DNA from: CAYLUN01 sp964386865
Lineage (GTDB): Bacteria > Verrucomicrobiota > Kiritimatiellia > RFP12 > UBA1067
NCBI GenBank assembly: GCA_964386865.1
Contig: CAYLUN010000041.1
Span: 1-47,710 of the forward strand
DNA length: 47,710 nt
Direction: 5' to 3'
A program made the translations under genes and the position numbers. Shown here one piece after another: positions 12,685 through 21,417 of the stretch. Under the pieces are notes generated by a model that was not told the DNA's origin, did not search any database, and worked only from the letters and a program-made list of their open reading frames with translations. Each line of letters begins with the position of its first letter. Within the stretch, counting starts at the first letter, position 1.

Positions 12685-12712
12685 GGCTTGACACAAAACG
12701 ATTCGGCCGCGC

Positions 12713-13258
12713 TTACGCCTGCTTGCGGGTGCGGCGGCGCGTCACGAGAGCCGCGCAACCGATCGCCAGCAACGCCAGCCCCGTCGGCTCAGGCACGACG
12801 TCATACTCGACCATCATTTGGCCGATTGACGTGCTGCCCACGGTGTCCGCCCAGAACGCATAACTGTAGCCGCTACCCATGAGCCCCATCCCGTAGTCGC
12901 CCGCGGTGGGTTCGCCAGGAGACCACGCTCCCCACGCGCCCAAGTTCACGGCGCCCTCGCTATTGACCCAGGTGAAGCCTGATCCGGAGTCGTTCGCGCC
13001 GATAAAGGCGATGCTCCACGTATCGTAATCCATCAGGCCCGTGACGGCGTTGTACTCGGCCTGCGAGGTGATCGTGGCGAGGTGGCCGCCCAAGCCGGAG
13101 TAGGACAATGCCTCCGCCTGTGCTTTCGCCTGATCCCACGTTGTTGAACCCACGAAATTGACGATTTCATAGTAGTGCCCGCCGTACGAGATCGGCGCGG
13201 CCTGCGCTGCGCCCAGCAACCCGATCACCGCTATCGCCACCATACCTATTCTATTCAT
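12713..13258 (-). CDS. C-type-lectin-like protein with PEP-CTERM sorting signal
   Basis: ATG 13258 follows AAAGGGTGA and begins a signal peptide (MNRIGMVAIAVIGLLGAAQA), giving 181 residues. Residues 25-155 resemble a C-type lectin-like fold: TWDQAKAQAEALSYSGLGG, HLATITSQAEYNAV, FIGANDSGSGFTWVNSEG and WSPGEPTAGD correspond to the family's conserved WxxAxxxC, GGHLATI, GxFxW and WxxGEP positions, but without the usual cysteines. The C-terminus is a textbook PEP-CTERM tripartite signal: VPEPTGLALLAIG, a hydrophobic helix, then a basic tail RRRTRK. Such proteins are processed by an exosortase and exported to the surface or exopolysaccharide; no exosortase is in this window. Carbohydrate binding is a reasonable but untested inference. 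Confidence 0.87.
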   Translation of the reverse strand: MNRIGMVAIAVIGLLGAAQAAPISYGGHYYEIVNFVGSTTWDQAKAQAEALSYSGLGGHLATITSQAEYNAVTGLMDYDTWSIAFIGANDSGSGFTWVNSEGAVNLGAWGAWSPGEPTAGDYGMGLMGSGYSYAFWADTVGSTSIGQMMVEYDVVPEPTGLALLAIGCAALVTRRRTRKQA

Positions 13259-13357
13259 AATCACCCTTTCCCAATCCCGATTTACCAAACCTAAAATGAA
13301 TCCAACACTCATATCTTACAAATTACCTCGCGGCGGACTCAAGGGGAAAATCGGTTT

Positions 13358-13388
13358 TTGCGAATAAGACTAAAGTCGTATTTGGCAA
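13358..13388. promoter_or_regulatory. Operator-like imperfect palindrome in the divergent region before HzsA-like gene A
   Basis: The arms TTGC-AATA-GACT at 13358-13371 and AGTC-TATT-GCAA at 13374-13388 face each other around a 2-bp centre with one offset base. The region is AT-rich against a GC-rich background and separates the divergent PEP-CTERM and HzsA-like genes. Binding of a regulator is inference. Confidence 0.3.
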
Positions 13389-13478
13389 GACGCCCCAAGG
13401 CGGCAAAGGCCAAGTTTCTGATTGATAACCGGAAAGAGCCTGCGTGATAATACGGGAAGGAAGCAAGGGGAGCATCAA

Positions 13479-16382
13479 ATGAAATACGTTCTGTTAAACA
13501 TGACAAGAGGGGCGCTGTTGGCCGGCCTGTGTGCCGTTGTGTCAGTCGCCTGGGCGGAGACGGCGGATGAGATTCTGCGCCGCGACTGGCTGCGGCAGGC
13601 CGAGCGGCGTTTCGTGGACGAGCCGAACCTGCGCGCCAAGGCGCCGGCTGCGTCCGCCTCGCGCGAAGCCGACGCGGCGGGTGCGGTGGACGGCGTCGTC
13701 AATGAGCCGTGGGGCTTCCATACGGACGTTGGCGAGAGCCCGTGGTGGCAGGTCGACCTACAGGCGCTGGTGAAGCTTGATCGCGTGGTGATCCACAACC
13801 GGGGGCAGGGATTTCAGGAGCGGGCCGCGGCGCTCAAGGTGCTGGTGTCCCAAGACGGGCAGTCTTGGCAGGAGGCCTACGGTCATGACGGCCGGGCTTT
13901 TGGGTGCGGCGGCGCGGCGCTGACGGCGCCGTGCGGCGGCCGCGAGGCGCGGTTTGTGCGCGTTCAGGTGCCGGGTCAGAGCTACCTGCATCTCAACGAG
14001 GTGCAGGTCTACGCGGCGGGCGGCGCGGACAACGTGGCGCTGCGCAGGCCGGCCCTGCAGTCGAGCGTGTCGCAGTGGTCGGCGGATCACCTGCGCGTGG
14101 CGAAAGGCGTGGCGTGGGCCGCGGTCGCGGGCGAAAGCCTGTCGCGCGGCGAGAAGCTGGCCGCCGCGCTGCGTGCGGCGGGCGTGGACGTGCAGCCGTT
14201 TGAGGCTGAGGCGAAGGAGCTGCGGCGTAAGCTTGCGGCCGCGGGAGAAGCTCCCGGCGGCGCCGCGGCGGGCGGGGGGGCGGACGAGGCGCAGCGGGAG
14301 CTCTACGTTGCGGTTCGGCAGAGCGTGCGGGCGCTGGCGCTGCGGAACCCGCTGCTGGACTTCGGCCGGCTGCTCGTGACCAAGCAGCTTGACCCCGGCT
14401 GGATCTACCACATGTCCGACCAGTATCTGGGCTGGTGGTCACGGCCCGGCGGCGGCATCTACGCGCTGGAGGATTTCAAATCCGGCCAGCCCAAAGAGAC
14501 GTGCTTGACGGGCGGTTTTCCCGAAGGCTGCTTCCAGCGCCCGATGCTCTCGTGGGACGCCAAGCGGATCGTCTTCGCCTACTGCCGCTTTGTTCCGGGA
14601 CTGGCTGAGAATCGCGACAAGGTGACCAAGCGCGCGCTGCCCGAGGAGTCGTTCTATCACCTCTACGAGATGAATGCGGACGGCACGGGCCTGCGGCAGC
14701 TCACCTTTGGCAAGTACAACGACTTCGACGCGCGCTACCTGCCGGACGGCCGGATCGTCTTCCTCTCCACACGGCGCGGCTGGCAGACGCGCTACACGGA
14801 CGACGACGTGCGTCAGACGGTGGCGAATGCCGAGCTGCCGGAGTCCTATGTGCGCTGCGGCGGGGACGCGTATCGCCCGGTGGCGGTCTACACGCTGCAT
14901 ACGGTCAAGCCCGACGGTTCTGACATGCGCACGATCTCGCCGTTCGAGATGTTCGAGTGGACGCCGGCCGTGGCGAATGACGGCTCGCTCATCTACGCGC
15001 GCTGGGACTACATCGACCGCGACAACCAGCCGTATATGGGGCTGTGGCGCGTGAACCCGGATGGCACGCAGCCCCTGCACCTGTTCGGCAACTACACGCA
15101 AAACCCGAACACCATGTTCGAGGCGCGGCCGATACCCGGCTCGCGCAAGCTCATCTTCACGGCGGGCGCGCATCATGCCAACACGGGCGGCTCGCTGGTG
15201 CTGCTGGATGTGACGCGCGGCGAAGACGGACAGGAGCCGATGACTCGTCTCACGCCCGAGGTGCCGTTTCCGGAATTCGAGACCACGGGCGAGGGCGGGA
15301 ACTGGCTGCGCCACTACTACGCGTCACCGTGGCCGCTCTCTGAAACTTACTATCTCGCGGCATGGAGCCACCGCGGCCTGCTGACGCACTTCCACAAGAA
15401 CGACGAGGGTAACGGGATGGGCGTGTACCTCTACGATGCCTTCGGCAACCTCGACCTGCTCTGCGCGGACGAGAAGTTCCAAGTGCTGCATCCGATCCCG
15501 CTCCGGCCGCAGGAGCGTCCGCCCGTGGTCGCAAGCGTGCTGGAGCCCGGCGCGCCGAAGAAGGGGTGCTTCATGCTGGCCAACGTCTACAACAGCCGGC
15601 GGCCCATGCCGGCGGGCGCGAAGGTCGCGCGGCTGCGCGTGGTGGCGGTGCCGCCCAAGACGCAGCCGAACATGAACGTGCCGGAGATCGGCCTCACGCG
15701 CGACGATCCGGGCAAGTGCGTGCTCGGCACGGTGCCCGTGGAGGCGGACGGCTCGGCGAACTTCGAGGCGCCGTCCAATGTGACGCTCTTCTTTCAGGCG
15801 CTCGACGAGGAGGGCGTGGTGGTGCAGACCATGCGCAGCGCGGTGTCGCTGCAGGCCGGGCAGGTCTGGTCTTGCGCGGGCTGCCACGAGGCGAAGGATC
15901 AGAACGCTGGCGCGGCCTCGGCCCCGCAGCCGCTGGCCGCCCGCCGCCCGCCGTCGCCGCTCGCGCCCGAGGCGGAGGGCAGCTGGCCGTTCCGCTTCGA
16001 CCGCCTGGTGCAGCCGGTGCTGGCGGCCTCGTGCGCCCGCTGTCACACGGGGGAGGCTGGCAAGCCCTTCGCTTTCCCGAAGGAGCCGAAGGCCGCGTGG
16101 AAGACGCTCGCCGACGCGGGCAAGAGCCCGATCCGCGGGCTCGTGAAGCGGCAGTACGCGAGCGGCGAGTCGGTGCCCGGCACGGGCATCGCGCGGCAGA
16201 GCGCCTTGCTTCCGCACCTGCGCACGCTGAAGCAAAAAGGCGAGATCACGGCTGACGCGTTCGGCCGGCTGGTGTTATGGCTGGACATCTATGGCCAGTA
16301 TGAAGGACACTTCAACGCTGGGCAAGAGGAGGAACTGCTTGCGCTGCGCGCCGAGTGGACGGCTGCGGGGGTCGTGAGGTGA
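13479..16382 (+). CDS. HzsA-like CxxCH protein A with N-terminal discoidin (F5/8 type C) domain
   Basis: ATG 13479 follows AAGGGGAG and begins a signal peptide (MKYVLLNMTRGALLAGL), giving 967 residues. Residues ~50-180 look like a discoidin/F5-8 type C carbohydrate-binding domain (GAVDGVVNEPWGFHT, WWQVDLQALVKLDRVVIHN, VRVQVPGQSYLHLNEVQVYA). Residues ~290-650 form a PD40-like beta-propeller (YLPDGRIVFLSTRRG, MNADGTGLRQL, RVNPDGTQPL). The rest resembles the hydrazine synthase alpha-subunit middle domain and a cytochrome-c-like tail, with haem-binding motifs CAGCH at 799-803 and CARCH at 852-856. The family is common in planctomycetes and relatives. True hydrazine synthesis is unlikely, as no HzsB/C partner is present. 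It is one of three such genes here. Function is unknown; it is periplasmic or surface-exposed by inference. Confidence 0.82.
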   Translation: MKYVLLNMTRGALLAGLCAVVSVAWAETADEILRRDWLRQAERRFVDEPNLRAKAPAASASREADAAGAVDGVVNEPWGFHTDVGESPWWQVDLQALVKLDRVVIHNRGQGFQERAAALKVLVSQDGQSWQEAYGHDGRAFGCGGAALTAPCGGREARFVRVQVPGQSYLHLNEVQVYAAGGADNVALRRPALQSSVSQWSADHLRVAKGVAWAAVAGESLSRGEKLAAALRAAGVDVQPFEAEAKELRRKLAAAGEAPGGAAAGGGADEAQRELYVAVRQSVRALALRNPLLDFGRLLVTKQLDPGWIYHMSDQYLGWWSRPGGGIYALEDFKSGQPKETCLTGGFPEGCFQRPMLSWDAKRIVFAYCRFVPGLAENRDKVTKRALPEESFYHLYEMNADGTGLRQLTFGKYNDFDARYLPDGRIVFLSTRRGWQTRYTDDDVRQTVANAELPESYVRCGGDAYRPVAVYTLHTVKPDGSDMRTISPFEMFEWTPAVANDGSLIYARWDYIDRDNQPYMGLWRVNPDGTQPLHLFGNYTQNPNTMFEARPIPGSRKLIFTAGAHHANTGGSLVLLDVTRGEDGQEPMTRLTPEVPFPEFETTGEGGNWLRHYYASPWPLSETYYLAAWSHRGLLTHFHKNDEGNGMGVYLYDAFGNLDLLCADEKFQVLHPIPLRPQERPPVVASVLEPGAPKKGCFMLANVYNSRRPMPAGAKVARLRVVAVPPKTQPNMNVPEIGLTRDDPGKCVLGTVPVEADGSANFEAPSNVTLFFQALDEEGVVVQTMRSAVSLQAGQVWSCAGCHEAKDQNAGAASAPQPLAARRPPSPLAPEAEGSWPFRFDRLVQPVLAASCARCHTGEAGKPFAFPKEPKAAWKTLADAGKSPIRGLVKRQYASGESVPGTGIARQSALLPHLRTLKQKGEITADAFGRLVLWLDIYGQYEGHFNAGQEEELLALRAEWTAAGVVR

Positions 16383-16389
16383 TGGGGCG

Positions 16390-16411
16390 GGCGGCGGGCC
16401 GTCCTCTTTTA
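16390..16411 (+). terminator. Possible intrinsic terminator after HzsA-like gene A
   Basis: GGGCGG (16390-16395) pairs with CCGTCC (16400-16405), with one G-U pair and a CGGG loop, followed by TCTTTT. It lies 7 bases after the stop codon. The stem is short, so this is tentative. Confidence 0.42.
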
Positions 16412-16476
16412 GCCACGTTCGGTTACAACTGCGGCGACGCCCTTCTCGGTGAGTGGCGGGCCGGTGTGGAGGACGC

Positions 16477-17382
16477 ATGAAACGGTGCGCGAACTGCGGG
16501 ACTGAAAACGGGGGGACGGCTCGTTTTTGTGCAACGTGCGGGACGAGGCTCCCGTCCGAGGATTTGGGCGTGAGCCCCTCGCGGAGTCAGCGGCAGACGG
16601 GGCCCGCGGGGGCGGGCGGCGGCCGGCCCCGGTCGCGGGTGGTGGCGGCCGCACTTTTCCTGGTTGTGGCTGCGGCTGCCGCGGGCGGGCTGTTCCTCGT
16701 CAAGGGCCGCCTGCGCGGCGCCTACGAGAGGCTCGGCCTCCGGGGTCAGCCCGCGGCTGCGCAAGAGAGCCCGGCGCTGTCCCAGGCCGAGTCAGACGCT
16801 TGGCAGGACGCCTCGCAGGCCGACGCTCCGGCCGCGTATGCCGAGTTCTTCCGGTCGTTTCCGGGGTCGCCGCTGATCAGCGTACGCAAAGGAACCCTGC
16901 GCGGCCGCTACTGGTGCAGGATCGACGGCGCGCTCCGGCAAGACGGCGTTCTCGTAACCGTCGAGGGGACGGACTATCTTGTCAGCGTGCCGGTCGGTGA
17001 GGCGGTGTGCCAGGGCCTGATCTATTCGAGGCTGGCCGCGGCTGGGCTTGAGAAGAAGTCGCGGGGACAGAGCTTCCGGTTTTGCTTCGCCGAGATCGTG
17101 GAGGGCGGGTACATCGTCGCCAGGAGAATCCGAGGCGAGGTGGTCAAGGAGGTTGTCGAGCCCAAAGACAGCGAGAACTGCACGCTGATCGTGAGCGCAA
17201 ACGGCGAGCGGTTGCTGTCGTGGGATCTGAGCTCTGCTACGTGTCGCGCACAGGCGGACACGCGTCCGACGTTCGTGGCGGGCGGCGCCGGCGCGCCGCC
17301 TTTCGACGCGGATCCGCCGGCGTCGGGCGGTGGCGTGGCGGAGTCGCAGGAGCTGAGCGTGTGTTCGAGCGCGGGCGAGTGA
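16477..17382 (+). CDS. Zinc-ribbon, single-pass membrane protein of unknown function
   Basis: ATG 16477 follows GGAGG and gives 301 residues. The N-terminus is a zinc ribbon with Cys4, Cys7, Cys18 and Cys21 (CANCG, CATCG), then a Ser/Gly/Pro-rich linker and one membrane helix near residues 56-78. The remaining ~220 residues should lie outside the cytoplasm if the ribbon is inside. They contain a segment AYAEFFRSFPGSPLISVRKG and a beta-rich body, ending in a Gly/Pro/Ser-rich tail. This layout, a cytoplasmic zinc ribbon plus an anchored extracytoplasmic part, recurs in many uncharacterised membrane proteins. It sits 72 bases before the CxxCxGxG/Sel1 gene in the same direction, which suggests co-transcription. 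No specific function is recognised. Confidence 0.75.
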   Translation: MKRCANCGTENGGTARFCATCGTRLPSEDLGVSPSRSQRQTGPAGAGGGRPRSRVVAAALFLVVAAAAAGGLFLVKGRLRGAYERLGLRGQPAAAQESPALSQAESDAWQDASQADAPAAYAEFFRSFPGSPLISVRKGTLRGRYWCRIDGALRQDGVLVTVEGTDYLVSVPVGEAVCQGLIYSRLAAAGLEKKSRGQSFRFCFAEIVEGGYIVARRIRGEVVKEVVEPKDSENCTLIVSANGERLLSWDLSSATCRAQADTRPTFVAGGAGAPPFDADPPASGGGVAESQELSVCSSAGE

Positions 17383-17454
17383 GGGCGGAGCGGCGGGTGC
17401 TCGCCGCCGCCTGTGGCGAGGCCCCAGGGCTGAGAGATGTAGGGCGGGTGCTTT

Positions 17455-19044
17455 ATGTGCAGGGCGAATAGGAGGAGAAGGGCCGTCGCGGCTGCAGTCC
17501 TGGTTCTGGCGGCCGCAGCCTGGGCGCAGGACACCGAGGCCGAGGCGTGCCGGAGGGTTCAAGATGCCTGCGCGCAGCTGATGATCCGGCCGGCGGACAC
17601 GGCGGTGGTGCAGAGCCTCTGGGCCTGCGTCAGCGGCCTTTCGGACGAGGAGCTGAAAGCGTGCGTCGTCGCCACCTATGCGATGGGCCAGTTCACAGGC
17701 GACCAGCAGCAGGCGGCCAAGAAGGCCGTGCTCTACCTCCAGAAGGCGTTCCCTCAGACGCCGCATCTCTCGCTGTTTCAGGGCTCTCAGTACCAGGCCG
17801 ACTGCGCGCGCTGCCTCGGGGCGGGGACGGTGGAGCAGTCCTGCGCGCGCTGTGACGGCTCCGGCGCCTGTAAAGGGTGCCGCGGACGCGGCACGATCAC
17901 CCGGCTCAACAATAAGGCTGACCGCTGCGTGGTCTGCAGCGGCTCCGGCCAATGCTCGTACTGCAAGGGCACGCGCCGGGCGTCGGCGAACTGCACGCAG
18001 TGCCTCGGCCAGCGGCGCGTCTTTTCGAAGGATTTGATGAGGGGCGCGTACGTGCGGCTGATCCAGCAGACGGCGGCGCTCGCCCTTCGGCAGGAGCGGG
18101 CCGCACGAGGGCTGGTCGAGTTCGAGGGGCAGTGGGTCGCGGTGGCCGACCGGCAGCGCGAATTGGACAGGCGCGCTGAGCGCCAGCGGGCGCAGCAAGC
18201 CGAAGAGGCGCGGATGCAAGAGGAGCAGGCGCGGGCTGCGGCTGAGGAGAGCCGCAGGCAGGCTGAGGCGGCGGCGCGTGAGGCGGCGCGCCTGGCTGCG
18301 GCGCGTGAGGCGGCTAACGGCGGGCTCTCTGGCCTTAGAGCCTTGGCGGAGCAGGGGGACGCCGCCGCGCAGTACAAATTGGGCGTCCGCTATGACAGCG
18401 GGCAGGGCGTTGGACAGGACGGCGGCGAGGCCGCAAAGTGGTACCGAAAAGCGGCCGACCAAGGCTGCGCGCCCGCCCAGTACAACCTGGGCGTCTGCTA
18501 CGCCAACGGCCAGGGTGTCGCCAAGGACTTGCGGGCCGCCCGTGACTGGTTTGCTCGCGCGGCCGCGGCGGGCAGCCGAGATGCGGCTGGCGCGCTCCTG
18601 TATATCGGAGGCGGCCCAGCGCAAGCGCTGCAGGTAGGGAGCCGAGACGCGGCGAGTGTGGGTGTTCCTGAGCCTGCGACCGCCGACGCTCCGAGCGTCG
18701 AGGCCCAGGGCGGCCTGCCTCAAGGCTCGAGCTTGCGTAAGCAGCTGCCCGCCTACGCGGGGGGCGAGCTCGCCGGGCGCCACACGGTGCGGGTCCGGAA
18801 CCCGAATGAGTTCTCCGTGGAGGTCGGCCTGCGCTCAGAGGGGCGGGGACGAGACTTCGACGTGCCCACGAACGACGTCCGCGAGGTCGGCGTTCCAAAC
18901 GGCCGCTACGACATTTACTTTGTCTACTCAGACCGGACGAACGCGTTGTTCCAGGGTGATTCTTTTTCCTTGAACAACAATGGCGTTGAGATTCAAATCG
19001 TCAAGGTCGCGGATGGAAATTTTGACATCCGCCAAGTCCGGTGA
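17455..19044 (+). CDS. Exported protein with DnaJ-type CxxCxGxG zinc-finger array, coiled coil and Sel1 repeats
   Basis: The 529-residue protein opens with a basic signal peptide (MCRANRRRRAVAAAVLVLAAAAWA). Residues 117-183 carry six CxxC pairs (117/120, 130/133, 139/142, 158/161, 167/170, 180/183). Several continue as CxxCxGxG, the pattern of the DnaJ central zinc-binding region, but there is no J domain. An Ala/Glu/Arg-rich coiled coil covers ~220-285. Two Sel1-type repeats follow (AAQYKLGVRYDSGQGV, PAQYNLGVCYANGQGV) to about 370. The C-terminal ~90 residues form a separate beta-rich domain (HTVRVRNPNEFSVEVGL to the end). A cysteine-rich zinc array outside the cytoplasm is uncommon. It probably partners the zinc-ribbon gene upstream. 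Function is unknown. Confidence 0.78.
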   Translation: MCRANRRRRAVAAAVLVLAAAAWAQDTEAEACRRVQDACAQLMIRPADTAVVQSLWACVSGLSDEELKACVVATYAMGQFTGDQQQAAKKAVLYLQKAFPQTPHLSLFQGSQYQADCARCLGAGTVEQSCARCDGSGACKGCRGRGTITRLNNKADRCVVCSGSGQCSYCKGTRRASANCTQCLGQRRVFSKDLMRGAYVRLIQQTAALALRQERAARGLVEFEGQWVAVADRQRELDRRAERQRAQQAEEARMQEEQARAAAEESRRQAEAAAREAARLAAAREAANGGLSGLRALAEQGDAAAQYKLGVRYDSGQGVGQDGGEAAKWYRKAADQGCAPAQYNLGVCYANGQGVAKDLRAARDWFARAAAAGSRDAAGALLYIGGGPAQALQVGSRDAASVGVPEPATADAPSVEAQGGLPQGSSLRKQLPAYAGGELAGRHTVRVRNPNEFSVEVGLRSEGRGRDFDVPTNDVREVGVPNGRYDIYFVYSDRTNALFQGDSFSLNNNGVEIQIVKVADGNFDIRQVR

Positions 19045-19048
19045 CGGC

Positions 19049-19073
19049 CCCTGTGCGCCGCGCCGGCGCAGGG
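19049..19073. terminator. GC-rich hairpin between convergent genes
   Basis: Ten base pairs with a 2-nt bulge form a strong stem-loop 5 bases after the CxxCxGxG/Sel1 stop codon. No T-run follows on either strand, so it may protect the 3' end or help termination rather than act as a classical terminator. Confidence 0.35.
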
Positions 19074-19182
19074 AGGCCGGGACGGCAAAGAGAGGCGGCG
19101 GATGCGGCTAAAAGGACGGGGGAACAGGGCCCCTCTCTTGGCCGGCTGTTGCACGCTGCCCTCTGAGCCGGGCGCGCGGTCG

Positions 19183-21198
19183 TCAGTTGGCCCGCCCCTT
19201 GCGGATGAGGCGGGTGTTGGCGTCGAACGCCTTGGGGTGGATGTCGACCACAGATTCAGGGAGCGTGACGGTGGCGAGCTGCTCGCAGCCGCTAAAGGCG
19301 CCCTCTTCTATGGCGGTGACCCTGTCGCCGAGGATCACCTCCGTTAGCCGTTCGCAGTTCTCGAACGTGCAGCTCCTGATCACGGTCACGCCCCTGCCGA
19401 TGGTTGCGCGGGTCAGGTCCCTGCAGTTGGCAAACGCGCAGCTGCCGAGGCTGGTGACGCTGTCGGGGACGGCTACGCGAGTCAGATGCTTACAGAAGGA
19501 GAAGGCCTGAAAGCCGATGTTGGTGAGGGTGTCGGGCAGAGTCACCCCCGTCAGCCCGTTGCAGAAGTAGAAGGCCGAGTCCCCGAGGCTTGTCACGCCG
19601 TTCGGGATCGTCACGTGGGTGAGGCTGTCGCACCGGTCGAATGCGTTCTCGCCTATCCTGACGACGCTGCGCGGTATGGTCACGTCGGCGAGCGCTTTGC
19701 AGCCCGCAAACGTTGAGTCCGCGATGCAGGTGAGCCTGCTTGGAAGTGCCACGCGCACCAATCCCCGGCAGTCGGCGAACGCGGTATGCCCGATGCAGAT
19801 GACGCTGTCCGGTATGATCAGGCTGCTCAGCCCAGAGCAGTGCGTGAACGCATAGCCGTCGATCCTGGCCACGCTGTTCGGGATCGTGATGCCGGTCAGG
19901 CTTGTGCAGCCTTCGAAGGCCTGCGGGCCGATGTCGACGACCGGCCGCCCCTTGATGGTACTGGGGATGGTGACCTCGCCTCCGGGCCCGGTATACTTGT
20001 TGATGGAGATCTGGTCGTAGTGGGTTTCGCCATCGTAAATAGCGTTGCCGGTGCGGAAATGGGAAAGATCCGTGGCGTGGGCGGGCGGGAGGGGGCTGGG
20101 CGCTGCGTCCTGAGGCGCTCCGCATACGGCGGGGCGTCCCTTCCAGGAGGGCGCGTCAAACCCGGTGGCGCCAGCGGCGAAGTAGACCGTAAGATCTGGG
20201 CCGGATTCCGAGAAGGCGTTCGGGTTCATTGCCGGAGCGTTGCCGGCGAACTGTACGCGCTGCAGTCTCGGGCAATCGCTGAACGCGTTGTCGCCGATGG
20301 CGAGGACGCCGCTGCCCAGCGTCAGGTCCCGGAGCTCCTCGCAGGTGCTGAACGCATGGGCGCCGATGTTTGTAACGCTGGCAGGGATGCTCACGCGCTC
20401 GAGCCGCGCGCAATTGGCCCACGCATGGTCTCCGATGGTCGTCATGCTGTCGGGAAGGCTCAGGCTGGACAGTCCTCTACAGTATTGGAACGCCTCTCTC
20501 CCGACGCTGACGAGGCTCTTCCCGAGCGTCAGGCTGACGAGGCTCCGGCAGTCGTAAAAAGCAAGGTCGCCGAGGCTGGTGACGCGGTCGGGGATGACGA
20601 CGGCTGTCAGCTTTCTGCAGCTGTGAAACGCGCTGTCGCCGATGGTGGTGACGCTCTCGCCGATGGTTACGCTCGCGAGTTCGTCGCACATGCGGAACGC
20701 GTCGTCGCCGATGGTGGTGACGCTGTCGGGAATGGTCACGCTGGCCAAGGTTTTGCTGTTCGAAAAGGCGCTTCTGCCGATGCTCGTGACCGGCATTCCG
20801 TCGATCGCGTCAGGGACGACGACCTCGCGGTCAGAGCCCGTGAACGTGGACACCGTGACGTGGCCGTCTTCGACCTGGCATTTGAAGTCCCCGTGCTGAG
20901 CAGCCGCAGCCTGGCGCGGCCGCTTCTTGTTCGCGCGCCGGGCTGCCGGCTCGGGGCTCGGCGGCGCGGATTCTCCGACGCGACTGGGCGCGGCTTCGGT
21001 TCGCTGAGCGGAGCTGACGGCCGTGAATGTCGCGCGCTGCCCGTTCTCGTTCCTGATGACCCATACCTTCGCGGGTGCCGCCCCCTCAGCTCCATCTGCA
21101 GTGCCGGCTGGATGCTCGCTGACGCCTAAGCCGCAGCGGGCCGAGGAAACAAGAATGACGAACAGGCACACAGGCCGAACACCCCAGAGAGAAGACAT
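19183..21198 (-). CDS. BspA-like leucine-rich-repeat surface protein
   Basis: ATG 21198 is preferred over upstream Met codons because it begins a signal peptide (MSSLWGVRPVCLFVILVSSARCGLG) with AAGGTG about 10 bases before it; the product is 671 residues. A disordered Pro/Ala/Arg-rich spacer (~40-100) precedes two blocks of 23-residue LRR_5 (Treponema/BspA-like) repeats. The unit is roughly LTxVTIPDSVTxIGDxAFxxC; there are about nine units in the first block and eleven in the second. Each block is introduced by a short beta segment (VSTFTGSDREVVVP, INKYTGPGGEVTIP). BspA-like repeats mediate adhesion or protein binding in other bacteria. No C-terminal anchor is visible. It is convergent with the CxxCxGxG/Sel1 gene and divergent from tspO. 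Family call is strong; ligand is unknown. Confidence 0.88.
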   Translation of the reverse strand: MSSLWGVRPVCLFVILVSSARCGLGVSEHPAGTADGAEGAAPAKVWVIRNENGQRATFTAVSSAQRTEAAPSRVGESAPPSPEPAARRANKKRPRQAAAAQHGDFKCQVEDGHVTVSTFTGSDREVVVPDAIDGMPVTSIGRSAFSNSKTLASVTIPDSVTTIGDDAFRMCDELASVTIGESVTTIGDSAFHSCRKLTAVVIPDRVTSLGDLAFYDCRSLVSLTLGKSLVSVGREAFQYCRGLSSLSLPDSMTTIGDHAWANCARLERVSIPASVTNIGAHAFSTCEELRDLTLGSGVLAIGDNAFSDCPRLQRVQFAGNAPAMNPNAFSESGPDLTVYFAAGATGFDAPSWKGRPAVCGAPQDAAPSPLPPAHATDLSHFRTGNAIYDGETHYDQISINKYTGPGGEVTIPSTIKGRPVVDIGPQAFEGCTSLTGITIPNSVARIDGYAFTHCSGLSSLIIPDSVICIGHTAFADCRGLVRVALPSRLTCIADSTFAGCKALADVTIPRSVVRIGENAFDRCDSLTHVTIPNGVTSLGDSAFYFCNGLTGVTLPDTLTNIGFQAFSFCKHLTRVAVPDSVTSLGSCAFANCRDLTRATIGRGVTVIRSCTFENCERLTEVILGDRVTAIEEGAFSGCEQLATVTLPESVVDIHPKAFDANTRLIRKGRAN

Positions 21199-21331
21199 GG
21201 CGCGGCACCTTTCAAGCACGTGCATCATCCGATCGGCAGCCGAGTCGAACATGCGTTCATTATGCCGAGACCGAGGGCGCCCTTTTGGCTTCAGAGCAAG
21301 AGGGCGACTTCGCTCCATCTGACAATTGTGA

Positions 21332-21337
21332 TATTAT
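21332..21337 (+). promoter_or_regulatory. Possible -10 box upstream of the TspO gene
   Basis: TATTAT lies in an AT-rich patch inside the divergent LRR/TspO spacer and overlaps a perfect 11-bp palindrome (TGATA-T-TATCA). No convincing -35 box stands 16-18 bases upstream. Weak evidence. Confidence 0.2.
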
Positions 21338-21417
21338 CATCCGATGTAGGGACTGTCGAGGAGTCGCTGGATGGCATGCAGCTGGATGATCGGCCGAAGA
21401 ATGTGAGGTTCTGTCTG

